In this document: piece after piece, positions 1 through 9,073 of the stretch
Layout: each line of letters begins with the position of its first letter
Position numbering within the stretch: position 1 is the stretch's first letter
Assembly (NCBI RefSeq): GCF_000178955.2
Contig: NC_016631.1
Location: 4,092,001-4,156,000, forward strand
Length of the DNA stretch: 64,000 nt
From: Granulicella mallensis MP5ACTX8
GTDB taxonomy: Bacteria > Acidobacteriota > Terriglobia > Terriglobales > Acidobacteriaceae
Direction: 5' to 3'
Made by a program: the position numbers and the translations under genes
Notes under the pieces: generated by a model
What the model saw: only the letters and a program-made list of their open reading frames with translations
Told to the model about the DNA's origin: nothing
Databases searched by the model: none

Positions 1-3000
1 AGACACGCCGCGCGGAAGACCACTTTTTGATGAGGTTCGCTCCCGGCAACTCTCCGGCAAGAATCAACACCGCAAGAGTTGTCAGAAGCGCTTCGTCGGA
101 TTCTATGTTTGCCAATGCCGCTGGCGTTAGCACCGCATGTGTGATGCCAAGCTGTGCGATCGTTCTTTGAATAGATGCTCCCAAAAGCGAAATCTTGTCT
201 GCCGGTATGCACAAACATGCGCCATGGCAGAGGGCCAGGACCATTTCATAGACACTTGCATCAAAGCTAAACGAGGCAAACTGCAAGACACGGCTGGTTC
301 GCGCAATCGATAGCGATTGTGCCTGCGCACCCACAAGATTGCAGATGCCCCTGTGCTCGATCATGACGCCTTTGGGCTGACCGGTAGATCCGGAGGTATA
401 GATGACATAGGCGAGGTGCGAGGACCGTAGTCCTAGTGCCTGCGCATCGGGGTTGGTCTCCGGCCGGCTGCGCCAGGAGGCCTCCAGATCGAGGTCCAGG
501 ACGGGTACCTCCAACTTACCCAGCGCTTGCTCCAGGGTCTCGCGCGCCGCCCCGTGCGTCAGCACCGCTACCGGTCCGGAGTCCGCAAGCATGTAGCTCA
601 GACGATCCACAGGATACGCAGGGTCCAGGGGAACATACGCTCCACCTGCCTTCAGAACCCCCAGCAGCGCCACCACCATCGCCACCGAGCGCTCCACGCA
701 GATCGCTACACGGTCGTCCGGACGAACTCCCAGTTCCACCAACTCATGCGCCAGACGGTTCGCGCGACGGTTCAACTCCCCGTAGCTTACCCGCTCCTCC
801 TCGTACACCAACGCCGTCGACTCGGGGCCCCCCTCCACCTGTGCCTCGAACAGTCCATGGATCGTCGACTCCAACGGATAAGCCACCTCCGTCGCGTTCC
901 ACTCCACAAGCAGCTGCTCACGCTCCGAAACAGGCAGCATCGACAGCGCTTCCCGTCCGACCGCTCCCGGTTGTTCCAGAGCATCCGCCAGCTGGCTCAG
1001 CACCCTGTCCATGTAATCGCAGAGCCGCCGTCCGCCGTCTTCGCCGACCAGCGAAGTCACCTGCGCCACCAGACGAAAGCCCTCGCCCAGATCGTCCACC
1101 GACAGAGCCACCGGATAGTTGGTCCGTTCCTGAGCCTGCAGGACCCGCAGGCCAGGCAGCGCCGCCGGGCCGTTCTCCTGTTCGCCCTCCGCCGTATGAC
1201 GATAGTTGAGGATCGCGCTGAACAACGGCAGCGGGGCCTGGATGCCGCTGCAACGCTGGGCCAGCGCCAGCGACGCATGCTCATGCGCCACCAGAGAACT
1301 CAGCAGTCCATGCGTCTGCAGCACCTGCTGCCGGAGATCGGATCCCACCAGAGACACCCGCAGCGGCAGCGTGTTGATCAACATACCCAGCGCCTGTGCG
1401 CTGTGTTCCCCGCCCTGCAGACGACCCAGCAGCACCGTGCCGAACACCACGTCGTTACGGCTGGACAGACGGCCAAGAACATGTGCAAAGGCCAGATGAA
1501 ATAAGCTTGCCGAACTCACGCCCAACTGCCGTGCCTGCCGGCGAAGCCGGGTCGACAGCTCTGGCGTGACCACGCGTATCGCTTCTTCCTGGGTGCCCGC
1601 ATCCTGCACATCGGCCAGTCCATAAGGCAGCGTCGGCTCACCCACCTCTCCCAGCATCGCGCGGAAGTAAGCCTCATGCTCCGCCTCACTCCCCCGCAGG
1701 CGAGCATGCGCAATATAGTCCCGATACGGCGCCGCAGGCGCCAGCTCCGCAGCCTGACCCAGCAGGCATGCTTCCAGCTCCCGCAGGATGATCTCCACCC
1801 CCACATGGTCCACAGCCAGATGATGATGCAGCAGCTGGATCACCCAACGGTCCTGGGACTCATCGCGCGCCATAAACACACGCAGCAGCGGCGCCTGACG
1901 CACATCCAGACGGTAACGCCGTGGACTGTACAGCGTCTTCAGCTGATCGGCGATATCGCCGTCCTCGATCGACAGCGCAACTTCTTCCACCACCAGCACA
2001 GCAGCACGGCACACCACCTGCACCGGCGACCGCAGACCCTCCCACAACACTGCCGTACGCAGCACGTCATGGCGGGCTATCACCTGCTCCAGCGCTCCCA
2101 CGAAGCGATCCACCTCCTCACGCCGGTCCAGGCTCAGCAGCATGTTCAGCAGGTAGATATCGCCTTCACGTGAGGCCAGATGATGGTAAAGCACCCCTTC
2201 CTGTCCCGGGGAGAGCGGATAGATGTCCTGGATGTTGCCCGCTCCTCCAGGAATCGCCTGCGTGATGCGCGCGATCTCAACAGGCTCCAGCTCCACCAGC
2301 GGCAGCATCGCGGGCTCGATCTTCGTGCAGCCCTCGGGAATACCGTTGGCCGGAACCACGAATACGATATGTTGAGACAGACTGCCGGCCAGACCGGCTA
2401 CCGTCGGCTGGGCAAACAGAGTACTCACCTCAGTCTGCCAGCCCGCCTCGCGCAGACGCGACAGCAGACGCACAGCCATCAGCGAGTGGCCGCCCAGCTC
2501 GAAGAAGCTGTCGTTGCGGCCCACCCGCTCCACCCCCAGCACCTCCGCGAAGACACGCGCTACGGTCTCCTCCATCTCCCCTACAGGAGCCTCGTAGCCA
2601 CGCCGCACATACGCCTCGTCGTCAGGCGCCGGTAGCGCCTTCCGGTCCAGCTTCCCGTTCGGGCTCAGAGGAAAGCTCTCCATCCGAACATACGCCGACG
2701 GAACCATATACCCAGGTAAGGTCGCGCTCAGATGACCACGCAGCAACTCCACCTCCACCGCTGCTCCAACCGCCGCCGTGTAGTACGCCACAAGACGCTT
2801 CTCCTCTGCCTCCCCACGCGCCACCACCACCGCTTCCCCTACTCCCGCATGCTGACACAGAAGTGACTCGATCTCCCCCAGCTCGATACGGAATCCGCGG
2901 ATCTTCACCTGAAAATCGTTCCGACCTAAATACTCGATGTTCCCGTCAGACAAATACCGCGCCAAGTCCCCCGTCTTGTATAACCGGTCCCCAGCCACAA

Positions 3001-6000
3001 AAGGACTCGCAATAAACCGCTCCGCCGTCAACTCCGCACGGTTCAGATAACCGCGACCCACCCCCGCACCACCGATGTACAACTCCCCAGCAACTCCAAC
3101 AGGCACCGGCTCCCCATACTCGTCCAAAAGGTAAATCCGCGTGTTCGATATCGGCCGGCCAATCGGAACGGAACCATTCCGTCTTGTCTCCTCGGACACT
3201 TCATAGACAACCATTCCGACAGTAGCTTCCGTCGGACCGTATTCATTGATCAGCCGTATCTTCGCCGCATTGCGCCAATCTGCAACACCGCTGGCCGACA
3301 GCGCTTCCCCCCCAATCACAAAAACACCTGACAAACGACCTCGCATCGCGACAGGTCGGATCTGCCTCAAAACATCCAGATGCGTAGGAGTCAACTTCAC
3401 AAGAGATATCTCCTCTGAATGATCCAGAAGTGCCGACAGGCTCGGTAATTCTGCTTCTCCATGCGGCAGAAGTCGAACCTCGCCACCGGTGATAAGCGGC
3501 GTAAGCAAACTGGTGACTGTCGCATCGAAGGCAAACGAGGTATTCACCGGGGCGATATTGCCAGACCGGAAGTCATATGCCTTCGCCGCCCAGAAAAGAT
3601 AATTCACCACGTTCCTGTGCTCGACCATCACCCCTTTGGGGGTTCCAGTAGATCCGGAGGTATAGATGACATAGGCGAGGTGCGAGGACCGTAGTCCTAG
3701 TGCCTGCGCATCGGGGTTGGTCTCCGGCCGGCTGCGCCAGGAGGCCTCCAGATCGAGGTCCAGGACGGGTACCTCCAACTCACCCAGCGCTTGCTCCAGG
3801 GTCTCGCGCGCCGCCCCGTGCGTCAGCACCGCTACCGGTCCGGAGTCCGCAAGCATGTAGCTCAGACGATCCACAGGATACGCAGGGTCCAGGGGAACAT
3901 ACGCTCCACCTGCCTTCAGAACCCCCAGCAGCGCCACCACCATCGCCACCGAGCGCTCCACGCAGATCGCTACACGGTCGTCCGGACGAACTCCCAGTTC
4001 CACCAACTCATGCGCCAGACGGTTCGCGCGACGGTTCAACTCCCCGTAGCTTACCCGCTCCTCCTCGTACACCAACGCCGTCGACTCGGGGCCCCCCTCC
4101 ACCTGTGCCTCGAACAGTCCATGGATCGTCGACTCCAACGGATAAGCCACCTCCGTCGCGTTCCACTCCACAAGCAGCTGCTCACGCTCCGAAACAGGCA
4201 GCATCGACAGCGCTTCCCGTCCGACCGCTCCCGGTTGTTCCAGAGCATCCGCCAGCTGGCTCAGCACCCTGTCCATGTAATCGCAGAGCCGCCGTCCGCC
4301 GTCTTCGCCGACCAGCGAAGTCACCTGCGCCACCAGACGAAAGCCCTCGCCCAGATCGTCCACCGACAGAGCCACCGGATAGTTGGTCCGTTCCTGAGCC
4401 TGCAGGACCCGCAGGCCAGGCAGCGCCGCCGGGCCGTTCTCCTGTTCGCCCTCCGCCGTATGACGATAGTTGAGGATCGCGCTGAACAACGGCAGCGGGG
4501 CCTGGATGCCGCTGCAACGCTGGGCCAGCGCCAGCGACGCATGCTCATGCGCCACCAGAGAACTCAGCAGTCCATGCGTCTGCAGCACCTGCTGCCGGAG
4601 ATCGGATCCCACCAGAGACACCCGCAGCGGCAGCGTGTTGATCAACATACCCAGCGCCTGTGCGCTGTGTTCCCCGCCCTGCAGACGACCCAGCAGCACC
4701 GTGCCGAACACCACGTCGTTACGGCTGGACAGACGGCCAAGAACATGTGCAAAGGCCAGATGAAATAAGCTTGCCGAACTCACGCCCAACTGCCGTGCCT
4801 GCCGGCGAAGCCGGGTCGACAGCTCTGGCGTGACCACGCGTATCGCTTCTTCCTGGGTGCCCGCATCCTGCACATCGGCCAGTCCATAAGGCAGCGTCGG
4901 CTCACCCACCTCTCCCAGCATCGCGCGGAAGTAAGCCTCATGCTCCGCCTCACTCCCCCGCAGGCGAGCATGCGCAATATAGTCCCGATACGGCGCCGCA
5001 GGCGCCAGCTCCGCAGCCTGACCCAGCAGGCATGCTTCCAGCTCCCGCAGGATGATCTCCACCCCCACATGGTCCACAGCCAGATGATGATGCAGCAGCT
5101 GGATCACCCAACGGTCCTGGGACTCATCGCGCGCCATAAACACACGCAGCAGCGGCGCCTGACGCACATCCAGACGGTAACGCCGTGGACTGTACAGCGT
5201 CTTCAGCTGATCGGCGATATCGCCGTCCTCGATCGACAGCGCAACTTCTTCCACCACCAGCACAGCAGCACGGCACACCACCTGCACCGGCGACCGCAGA
5301 CCCTCCCACAACACTGCCGTACGCAGCACGTCATGGCGGGCTATCACCTGCTCCAGCGCTCCCACGAAGCGATCCACCTCCTCACGCCGGTCCAGGCTCA
5401 GCAGCATGTTCAGCAGGTAGATATCGCCTTCACGTGAGGCCAGATGATGGTAAAGCACCCCTTCCTGTCCCGGGGAGAGCGGATAGATGTCCTGGATGTT
5501 GCCCGCTCCTCCAGGAATCGCCTGCGTGATGCGCGCGATCTCAACAGGCTCCAGCTCCACCAGCGGCAGCATCGCGGGCTCGATCTTCGTGCAGCCCTCG
5601 GGAATACCGTTGGCCGGAACCACGAATACGATATGTTGAGACAGACTGCCGGCCAGACCGGCTACCGTCGGCTGGGCAAACAGAGTACTCACCTCAGTCT
5701 GCCAGCCCGCCTCGCGCAGACGCGACAGCAGACGCACAGCCATCAGCGAGTGGCCGCCCAGCTCGAAGAAGCTGTCGTTGCGGCCCACCCGCTCCACCCC
5801 CAGCACCTCCGCGAAGACACGCGCTACGGTCTCCTCCATCTCCCCTACAGGAGCCTCGTAGCCACGCCGCACATACGCCTCGTCGTCAGGCGCCGGTAGC
5901 GCCTTCCGGTCCAGCTTCCCGTTCGGGCTCAGAGGAAAGCTCTCCATCCGAACATACGCCGACGGAACCATATACCCAGGTAAGGTCGCGCTCAGATGAC

Positions 6001-8890
6001 CACGCAGCAACTCCACCTCCACCGCTGCTCCAACCGCCGCCGTGTAGTACGCCACAAGACGCTTCTCCTCTGCCTCCCCACGCGCCACCACCACCGCTTC
6101 CCCTACTCCCGCATGCTGACACAGAAGTGACTCGATCTCCCCCAGCTCGATACGGAATCCGCGGATCTTCACCTGAAAATCGTTCCGACCTAAATACTCG
6201 ATGTTCCCGTCAGACAAATACCGCGCCAAGTCCCCCGTCTTGTATAACCGGTCCCCAGCCACAAAAGGACTCGCAATAAACCGCTCCGCCGTCAACTCCG
6301 CACGGTTCAGATAACCGCGACCCACCCCCGCACCACCGATGTACAACTCCCCAGCAACTCCAACAGGCACCGGCTCCCCATACTCGTCCAAAAGGTAAAT
6401 CCGCGTGTTCGATATCGGCCGGCCAATCGGAACGATCTCAGGACGCTCCGGGCACGGCCATGCCGTAACGTCGATCGCCGCCTCCGTCGGACCATACAAA
6501 TTATGCAATTCCACCGTGGGCCATTGCGCTCTGAACTGTTGCGCCAGCGAAGCCGGCAGAGCTTCGCCGCTGCACAGCACGCGCCGCAGGCCAGTGCAGG
6601 CCGACACGTCGCTTTGGTCCACAAAAACCCTCAGCATCGACGGAACGAAGTGCATCGTCGTAATGTGCTGGCTCTGAAGGATCTCGATCAGATATCCCAC
6701 ATCCTTATGCCCTTCAGGACGTGCCATGACTAACCGTGCGCCATACAGAAGTGGCCAGAAGAACTCCCAGACCGAAACATCAAAGCTGAATGAGGTCTTC
6801 TGCAGAACGGCATCCGTCTCATTAAGCTCATAGGCACGCTGCGTCCAATCCAGACGGTTGACCACGCCCCTGTGCTCATTCATGACGCCTTTGGGCTGAC
6901 CGGTAGAGCCGGAGGTATAGATGACATAGGCGAGGTGCGAGGACCGTAGTCCTAGTGCCTGCGCATCGGGGTTGGTCTCCGGCCGGTTGTGCCACGAGGC
7001 CTCGAGATCGAGGTCCAGGACCGGTATCTCCAACTCACCCAGAGCTTGCTCCAGGGTCTCGCGCGCCGCCCCGTGCGTCAGCACCGCTACCGGTCCGGAG
7101 TCCGCAAGCATGTAGCTCAGACGATCCACAGGATACGCAGGGTCCAGAGGAACATACGCTCCACCTGCCTTCAGAACCCCCAGCAGCGCCACCACCATCG
7201 CCACCGAGCGCTCCACGCAGATCGCCACACGGTCGTCTGGTCGAACCCCCAGTTCCAACAGCTCATGCGCCAGACGGTTCGCGCGACAGTTCAACTCCCC
7301 GTAGCTTACCCGCTCCTCCTCAAACACCAACGCCGTCGACTCGGGGCTCCCCTCCACCTGTGCCTCGAACAGTCCATGCACCGTCGACTCCGACGGATAA
7401 GCCACCTCCGTCGCGTTCCACTCCACCAGCAGCTGCTCACGCTCCTCCGCAGGCAACATCGACAGCTGCGATACCCGCTCGTCCTCGCCACGCGTCATCG
7501 CTTCCAGAAGACGAACCAGATACTGTCCGTAACGCTCCACCGTCTCGGACCTGAACAGAGACGTCGCATACTCCAGAGACCCTACGATCCCAGCATCCGT
7601 CTCGCTCAGATCAAGCGTCAGGTCGAACTTCGCTACAGACGATTCGCTCTCTAATCCGGACAGACGCAGACCCGGCAGATCCAGATCAGACACCTCATTG
7701 TTCTGCCACGCGAACATCACCTGGAAGATCGGACTGTGCGCTAAACTCCGGCTCGGCTTGAGCCGCTCCACCACCTGCTCGAACGGCAGCTCCTGATGCG
7801 CCTGCGCTCCGATCGACGTCTGGCGAACCCGCTTCAGAAGTTCGCTCACCGTCGGCTGACCCGTAAAGTCCACCCGCAGCGCCAGCATGTTGACGAAGAA
7901 ACCAATCAGCTCCTCGGTCTCGCGCTGCGTCCGGTTCGCTACCGGTGTACCGATCACAACGTCCTGTTCCCCCGACAAGCGCGACAGCAGTACCGCAAAA
8001 CCACTCAGCACCGTCATGAACAGCGTCGTACCGTGTCGCTGGCTCAGCGCCTTCAACCTCTCCGTCAGATCCCGATCCAGTTCAAGGCTTACCCGGCCGC
8101 CTGCATAACTCTGCTGCGCCGGGCGGGGGTAATCGATTGGCAGTTCCAACAGCGCCGGCGCACCGGACAATGTCGTCTCCCAATATGCCCCTTGCGCCTC
8201 ACGCCTATCCCCGCCCAGCCACCGGTGCTGCCAGACTGCGTAATCCCCATACTGGATCGAAAGCTCCGGTAGAGGATCCACCTCTCCGGCCCGATACAGG
8301 CTGTACAGGCGGCTGAAATCCTTCACCAGGACTCCGATCGACCAGCCATCCGAGATGATGTGGTGCATCGTCACCAACAGCACGTGCTCAGTAGGCGCCA
8401 AACGAATCAATCGACCACGGATCAGTGGCCCCGATGACAGCGAGAACGATCCCCCCGCTTCCTCCTGCGCGATCTGCTGCAGTTCGCTTTCCGCATCGCT
8501 CGCATCGCTGAGATCGTGGATCTTCAGATCAAACGGCGTTGCTGGATCGATCTGCTGCACCGGCTCCCCGCCCACAACGACAAACCGGGTGCGGAGAGAT
8601 TCATGCCGTAAAACGATCTGGTCCAAAGCCCGCTGCAGCGCTTCAGTATCCAAAGTCCCGCTCAAACGCAGGCCCACTGGAATGTGATACGCCTCGCTGA
8701 TTCCTTCCATCTGCGCCAAAAACCACAACCGCTGCTGCGCGAACGATAACGGCAAGAACCCATTACGCTCCGCGCGCTCAATTAAAGAGCCTCGCTTCTT
8801 TTTGGCTCTTGCCTTAGCTAAAGCAAAAAGTTTGTCGCGTTGCTCTTGAGTCACATCCGTTTTTTTTAGTTCCAGTTTCATTGCTGCCAT
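1..8890 (-). CDS. NRPS protein 5, C-A(Ser)-PCP-E/C-A(Asn)-PCP-E/C-A..., 3' end outside window
   Basis: This NRPS reads leftward off the window edge, so its C-terminus and any release domain are not seen. ATG at 8890 and an in-frame ATG at 8881 are both possible starts. Domains in reading order are C (about 8760-7480, LCL-like, HHIISDG), A1 (7400-5890), PCP (5870-5680, GGHSL), a condensation-like domain (5640-4220), A2 (4150-2630), PCP, a second condensation-like domain (2380-960) and the first part of A3. The A1 pocket reads D-V-W-H-L-S-L-I-D, the classic Ser code. A2 reads D-A-T-K-V-G-E-V-G, close to Asn (DLTKLGEVG). A3 starts D-A-Y-V-I-A and is cut off. Both internal condensation domains carry YHHLASREGD near the N-terminus and HHLAVDH at the active site, as in dual epimerisation/condensation domains, which implies D-Ser and D-Asn. 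It lies 183 nt downstream of protein 4. Confidence 0.93.
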   Translation of the reverse strand, partial: MAAMKLELKKTDVTQEQRDKLFALAKARAKKKRGSLIERAERNGFLPLSFAQQRLWFLAQMEGISEAYHIPVGLRLSGTLDTEALQRALDQIVLRHESLRTRFVVVGGEPVQQIDPATPFDLKIHDLSDASDAESELQQIAQEEAGGSFSLSSGPLIRGRLIRLAPTEHVLLVTMHHIISDGWSIGVLVKDFSRLYSLYRAGEVDPLPELSIQYGDYAVWQHRWLGGDRREAQGAYWETTLSGAPALLELPIDYPRPAQQSYAGGRVSLELDRDLTERLKALSQRHGTTLFMTVLSGFAVLLSRLSGEQDVVIGTPVANRTQRETEELIGFFVNMLALRVDFTGQPTVSELLKRVRQTSIGAQAHQELPFEQVVERLKPSRSLAHSPIFQVMFAWQNNEVSDLDLPGLRLSGLESESSVAKFDLTLDLSETDAGIVGSLEYATSLFRSETVERYGQYLVRLLEAMTRGEDERVSQLSMLPAEEREQLLVEWNATEVAYPSESTVHGLFEAQVEGSPESTALVFEEERVSYGELNCRANRLAHELLELGVRPDDRVAICVERSVAMVVALLGVLKAGGAYVPLDPAYPVDRLSYMLADSGPVAVLTHGAARETLEQALGELEIPVLDLDLEASWHNRPETNPDAQALGLRSSHLAYVIYTSGSTGQPKGVMNEHRGVVNRLDWTQRAYELNETDAVLQKTSFSFDVSVWEFFWPLLYGARLVMARPEGHKDVGYLIEILQSQHITTMHFVPSMLRVFVDQSDVSACTGLRRVLCSGEALPASLAQQFRAQWPTVELHNLYGPTEAAIDVTAWPCPERPEIVPIGRPISNTRIYLLDEYGEPVPVGVAGELYIGGAGVGRGYLNRAELTAERFIASPFVAGDRLYKTGDLARYLSDGNIEYLGRNDFQVKIRGFRIELGEIESLLCQHAGVGEAVVVARGEAEEKRLVAYYTAAVGAAVEVELLRGHLSATLPGYMVPSAYVRMESFPLSPNGKLDRKALPAPDDEAYVRRGYEAPVGEMEETVARVFAEVLGVERVGRNDSFFELGGHSLMAVRLLSRLREAGWQTEVSTLFAQPTVAGLAGSLSQHIVFVVPANGIPEGCTKIEPAMLPLVELEPVEIARITQAIPGGAGNIQDIYPLSPGQEGVLYHHLASREGDIYLLNMLLSLDRREEVDRFVGALEQVIARHDVLRTAVLWEGLRSPVQVVCRAAVLVVEEVALSIEDGDIADQLKTLYSPRRYRLDVRQAPLLRVFMARDESQDRWVIQLLHHHLAVDHVGVEIILRELEACLLGQAAELAPAAPYRDYIAHARLRGSEAEHEAYFRAMLGEVGEPTLPYGLADVQDAGTQEEAIRVVTPELSTRLRRQARQLGVSSASLFHLAFAHVLGRLSSRNDVVFGTVLLGRLQGGEHSAQALGMLINTLPLRVSLVGSDLRQQVLQTHGLLSSLVAHEHASLALAQRCSGIQAPLPLFSAILNYRHTAEGEQENGPAALPGLRVLQAQERTNYPVALSVDDLGEGFRLVAQVTSLVGEDGGRRLCDYMDRVLSQLADALEQPGAVGREALSMLPVSEREQLLVEWNATEVAYPLESTIHGLFEAQVEGGPESTALVYEEERVSYGELNRRANRLAHELVELGVRPDDRVAICVERSVAMVVALLGVLKAGGAYVPLDPAYPVDRLSYMLADSGPVAVLTHGAARETLEQALGELEVPVLDLDLEASWRSRPETNPDAQALGLRSSHLAYVIYTSGSTGTPKGVMVEHRNVVNYLFWAAKAYDFRSGNIAPVNTSFAFDATVTSLLTPLITGGEVRLLPHGEAELPSLSALLDHSEEISLVKLTPTHLDVLRQIRPVAMRGRLSGVFVIGGEALSASGVADWRNAAKIRLINEYGPTEATVGMVVYEVSEETRRNGSVPIGRPISNTRIYLLDEYGEPVPVGVAGELYIGGAGVGRGYLNRAELTAERFIASPFVAGDRLYKTGDLARYLSDGNIEYLGRNDFQVKIRGFRIELGEIESLLCQHAGVGEAVVVARGEAEEKRLVAYYTAAVGAAVEVELLRGHLSATLPGYMVPSAYVRMESFPLSPNGKLDRKALPAPDDEAYVRRGYEAPVGEMEETVARVFAEVLGVERVGRNDSFFELGGHSLMAVRLLSRLREAGWQTEVSTLFAQPTVAGLAGSLSQHIVFVVPANGIPEGCTKIEPAMLPLVELEPVEIARITQAIPGGAGNIQDIYPLSPGQEGVLYHHLASREGDIYLLNMLLSLDRREEVDRFVGALEQVIARHDVLRTAVLWEGLRSPVQVVCRAAVLVVEEVALSIEDGDIADQLKTLYSPRRYRLDVRQAPLLRVFMARDESQDRWVIQLLHHHLAVDHVGVEIILRELEACLLGQAAELAPAAPYRDYIAHARLRGSEAEHEAYFRAMLGEVGEPTLPYGLADVQDAGTQEEAIRVVTPELSTRLRRQARQLGVSSASLFHLAFAHVLGRLSSRNDVVFGTVLLGRLQGGEHSAQALGMLINTLPLRVSLVGSDLRQQVLQTHGLLSSLVAHEHASLALAQRCSGIQAPLPLFSAILNYRHTAEGEQENGPAALPGLRVLQAQERTNYPVALSVDDLGEGFRLVAQVTSLVGEDGGRRLCDYMDRVLSQLADALEQPGAVGREALSMLPVSEREQLLVEWNATEVAYPLESTIHGLFEAQVEGGPESTALVYEEERVSYGELNRRANRLAHELVELGVRPDDRVAICVERSVAMVVALLGVLKAGGAYVPLDPAYPVDRLSYMLADSGPVAVLTHGAARETLEQALGKLEVPVLDLDLEASWRSRPETNPDAQALGLRSSHLAYVIYTSGSTGQPKGVMIEHRGICNLVGAQAQSLSIARTSRVLQFASFSFDASVYEMVLALCHGACLCIPADKISLLGASIQRTIAQLGITHAVLTPAALANIESDEALLTTLAVLILAGELPGANLIKKWSSARRV
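384..3170. repeat. 2.79-kb tandem module repeat, copy 1
   Basis: This block matches 3648-6434 at a fixed offset of 3264 bases. The only difference I found is position 517 (t) against 3781 (c). It encodes the end of one A domain, a PCP, a complete E/C domain and the start of the next A domain. The unmatched bases between copies (3171-3647) encode the substrate pocket of the Asn A domain. Confidence 0.92.
3648..6434. repeat. 2.79-kb tandem module repeat, copy 2
   Basis: Second copy of the block at 384-3170. It runs from the A3 core motif of the Asn domain to just after the pocket region of the Ser domain. Such near-perfect identity implies recent duplication or ongoing gene conversion, and is also a place where short-read assembly could err. 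Confidence 0.92.
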
Positions 8891-8925
8891 CCATTCGAGC
8901 CGAAGACTAATAACGTGGTTCTCTT

Positions 8926-8946
8926 ACACCTCACGTAGTGAGGTGT
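8926..8946. promoter_or_regulatory. perfect palindrome between two NRPS genes
   Basis: ACACCTCAC-gta-GTGAGGTGT has nine-base arms and a three-base spacer. It sits 36 nt upstream of the start of NRPS protein 5 and about 128 nt after the end of protein 4. There is no T-run on the minus-strand side, so it does not look like a simple terminator. An operator, or an RNA hairpin affecting processing or stability between the two long messages, is possible. Confidence 0.45.
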
Positions 8947-9073
8947 CGACTAACTACATTCCCGCGGGTCTACAGAAACAGGAGCGTCGAGATTGGCAGC
9001 AGAATTACTGCCAATCTCCAGCAATGCAATCAACGTGCAGAACCCCGGTCAGGTGTTGCCGATGCAGAAGTAT

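Noticed and set aside
436-6000. Long plus-strand open frames rich in Pro, Arg, Gln and His opposite the NRPS genes
   Set aside because: They lie antisense to strong minus-strand NRPS coding, have composition typical of the reverse strand of GC-rich genes and repeat with the module repeats.
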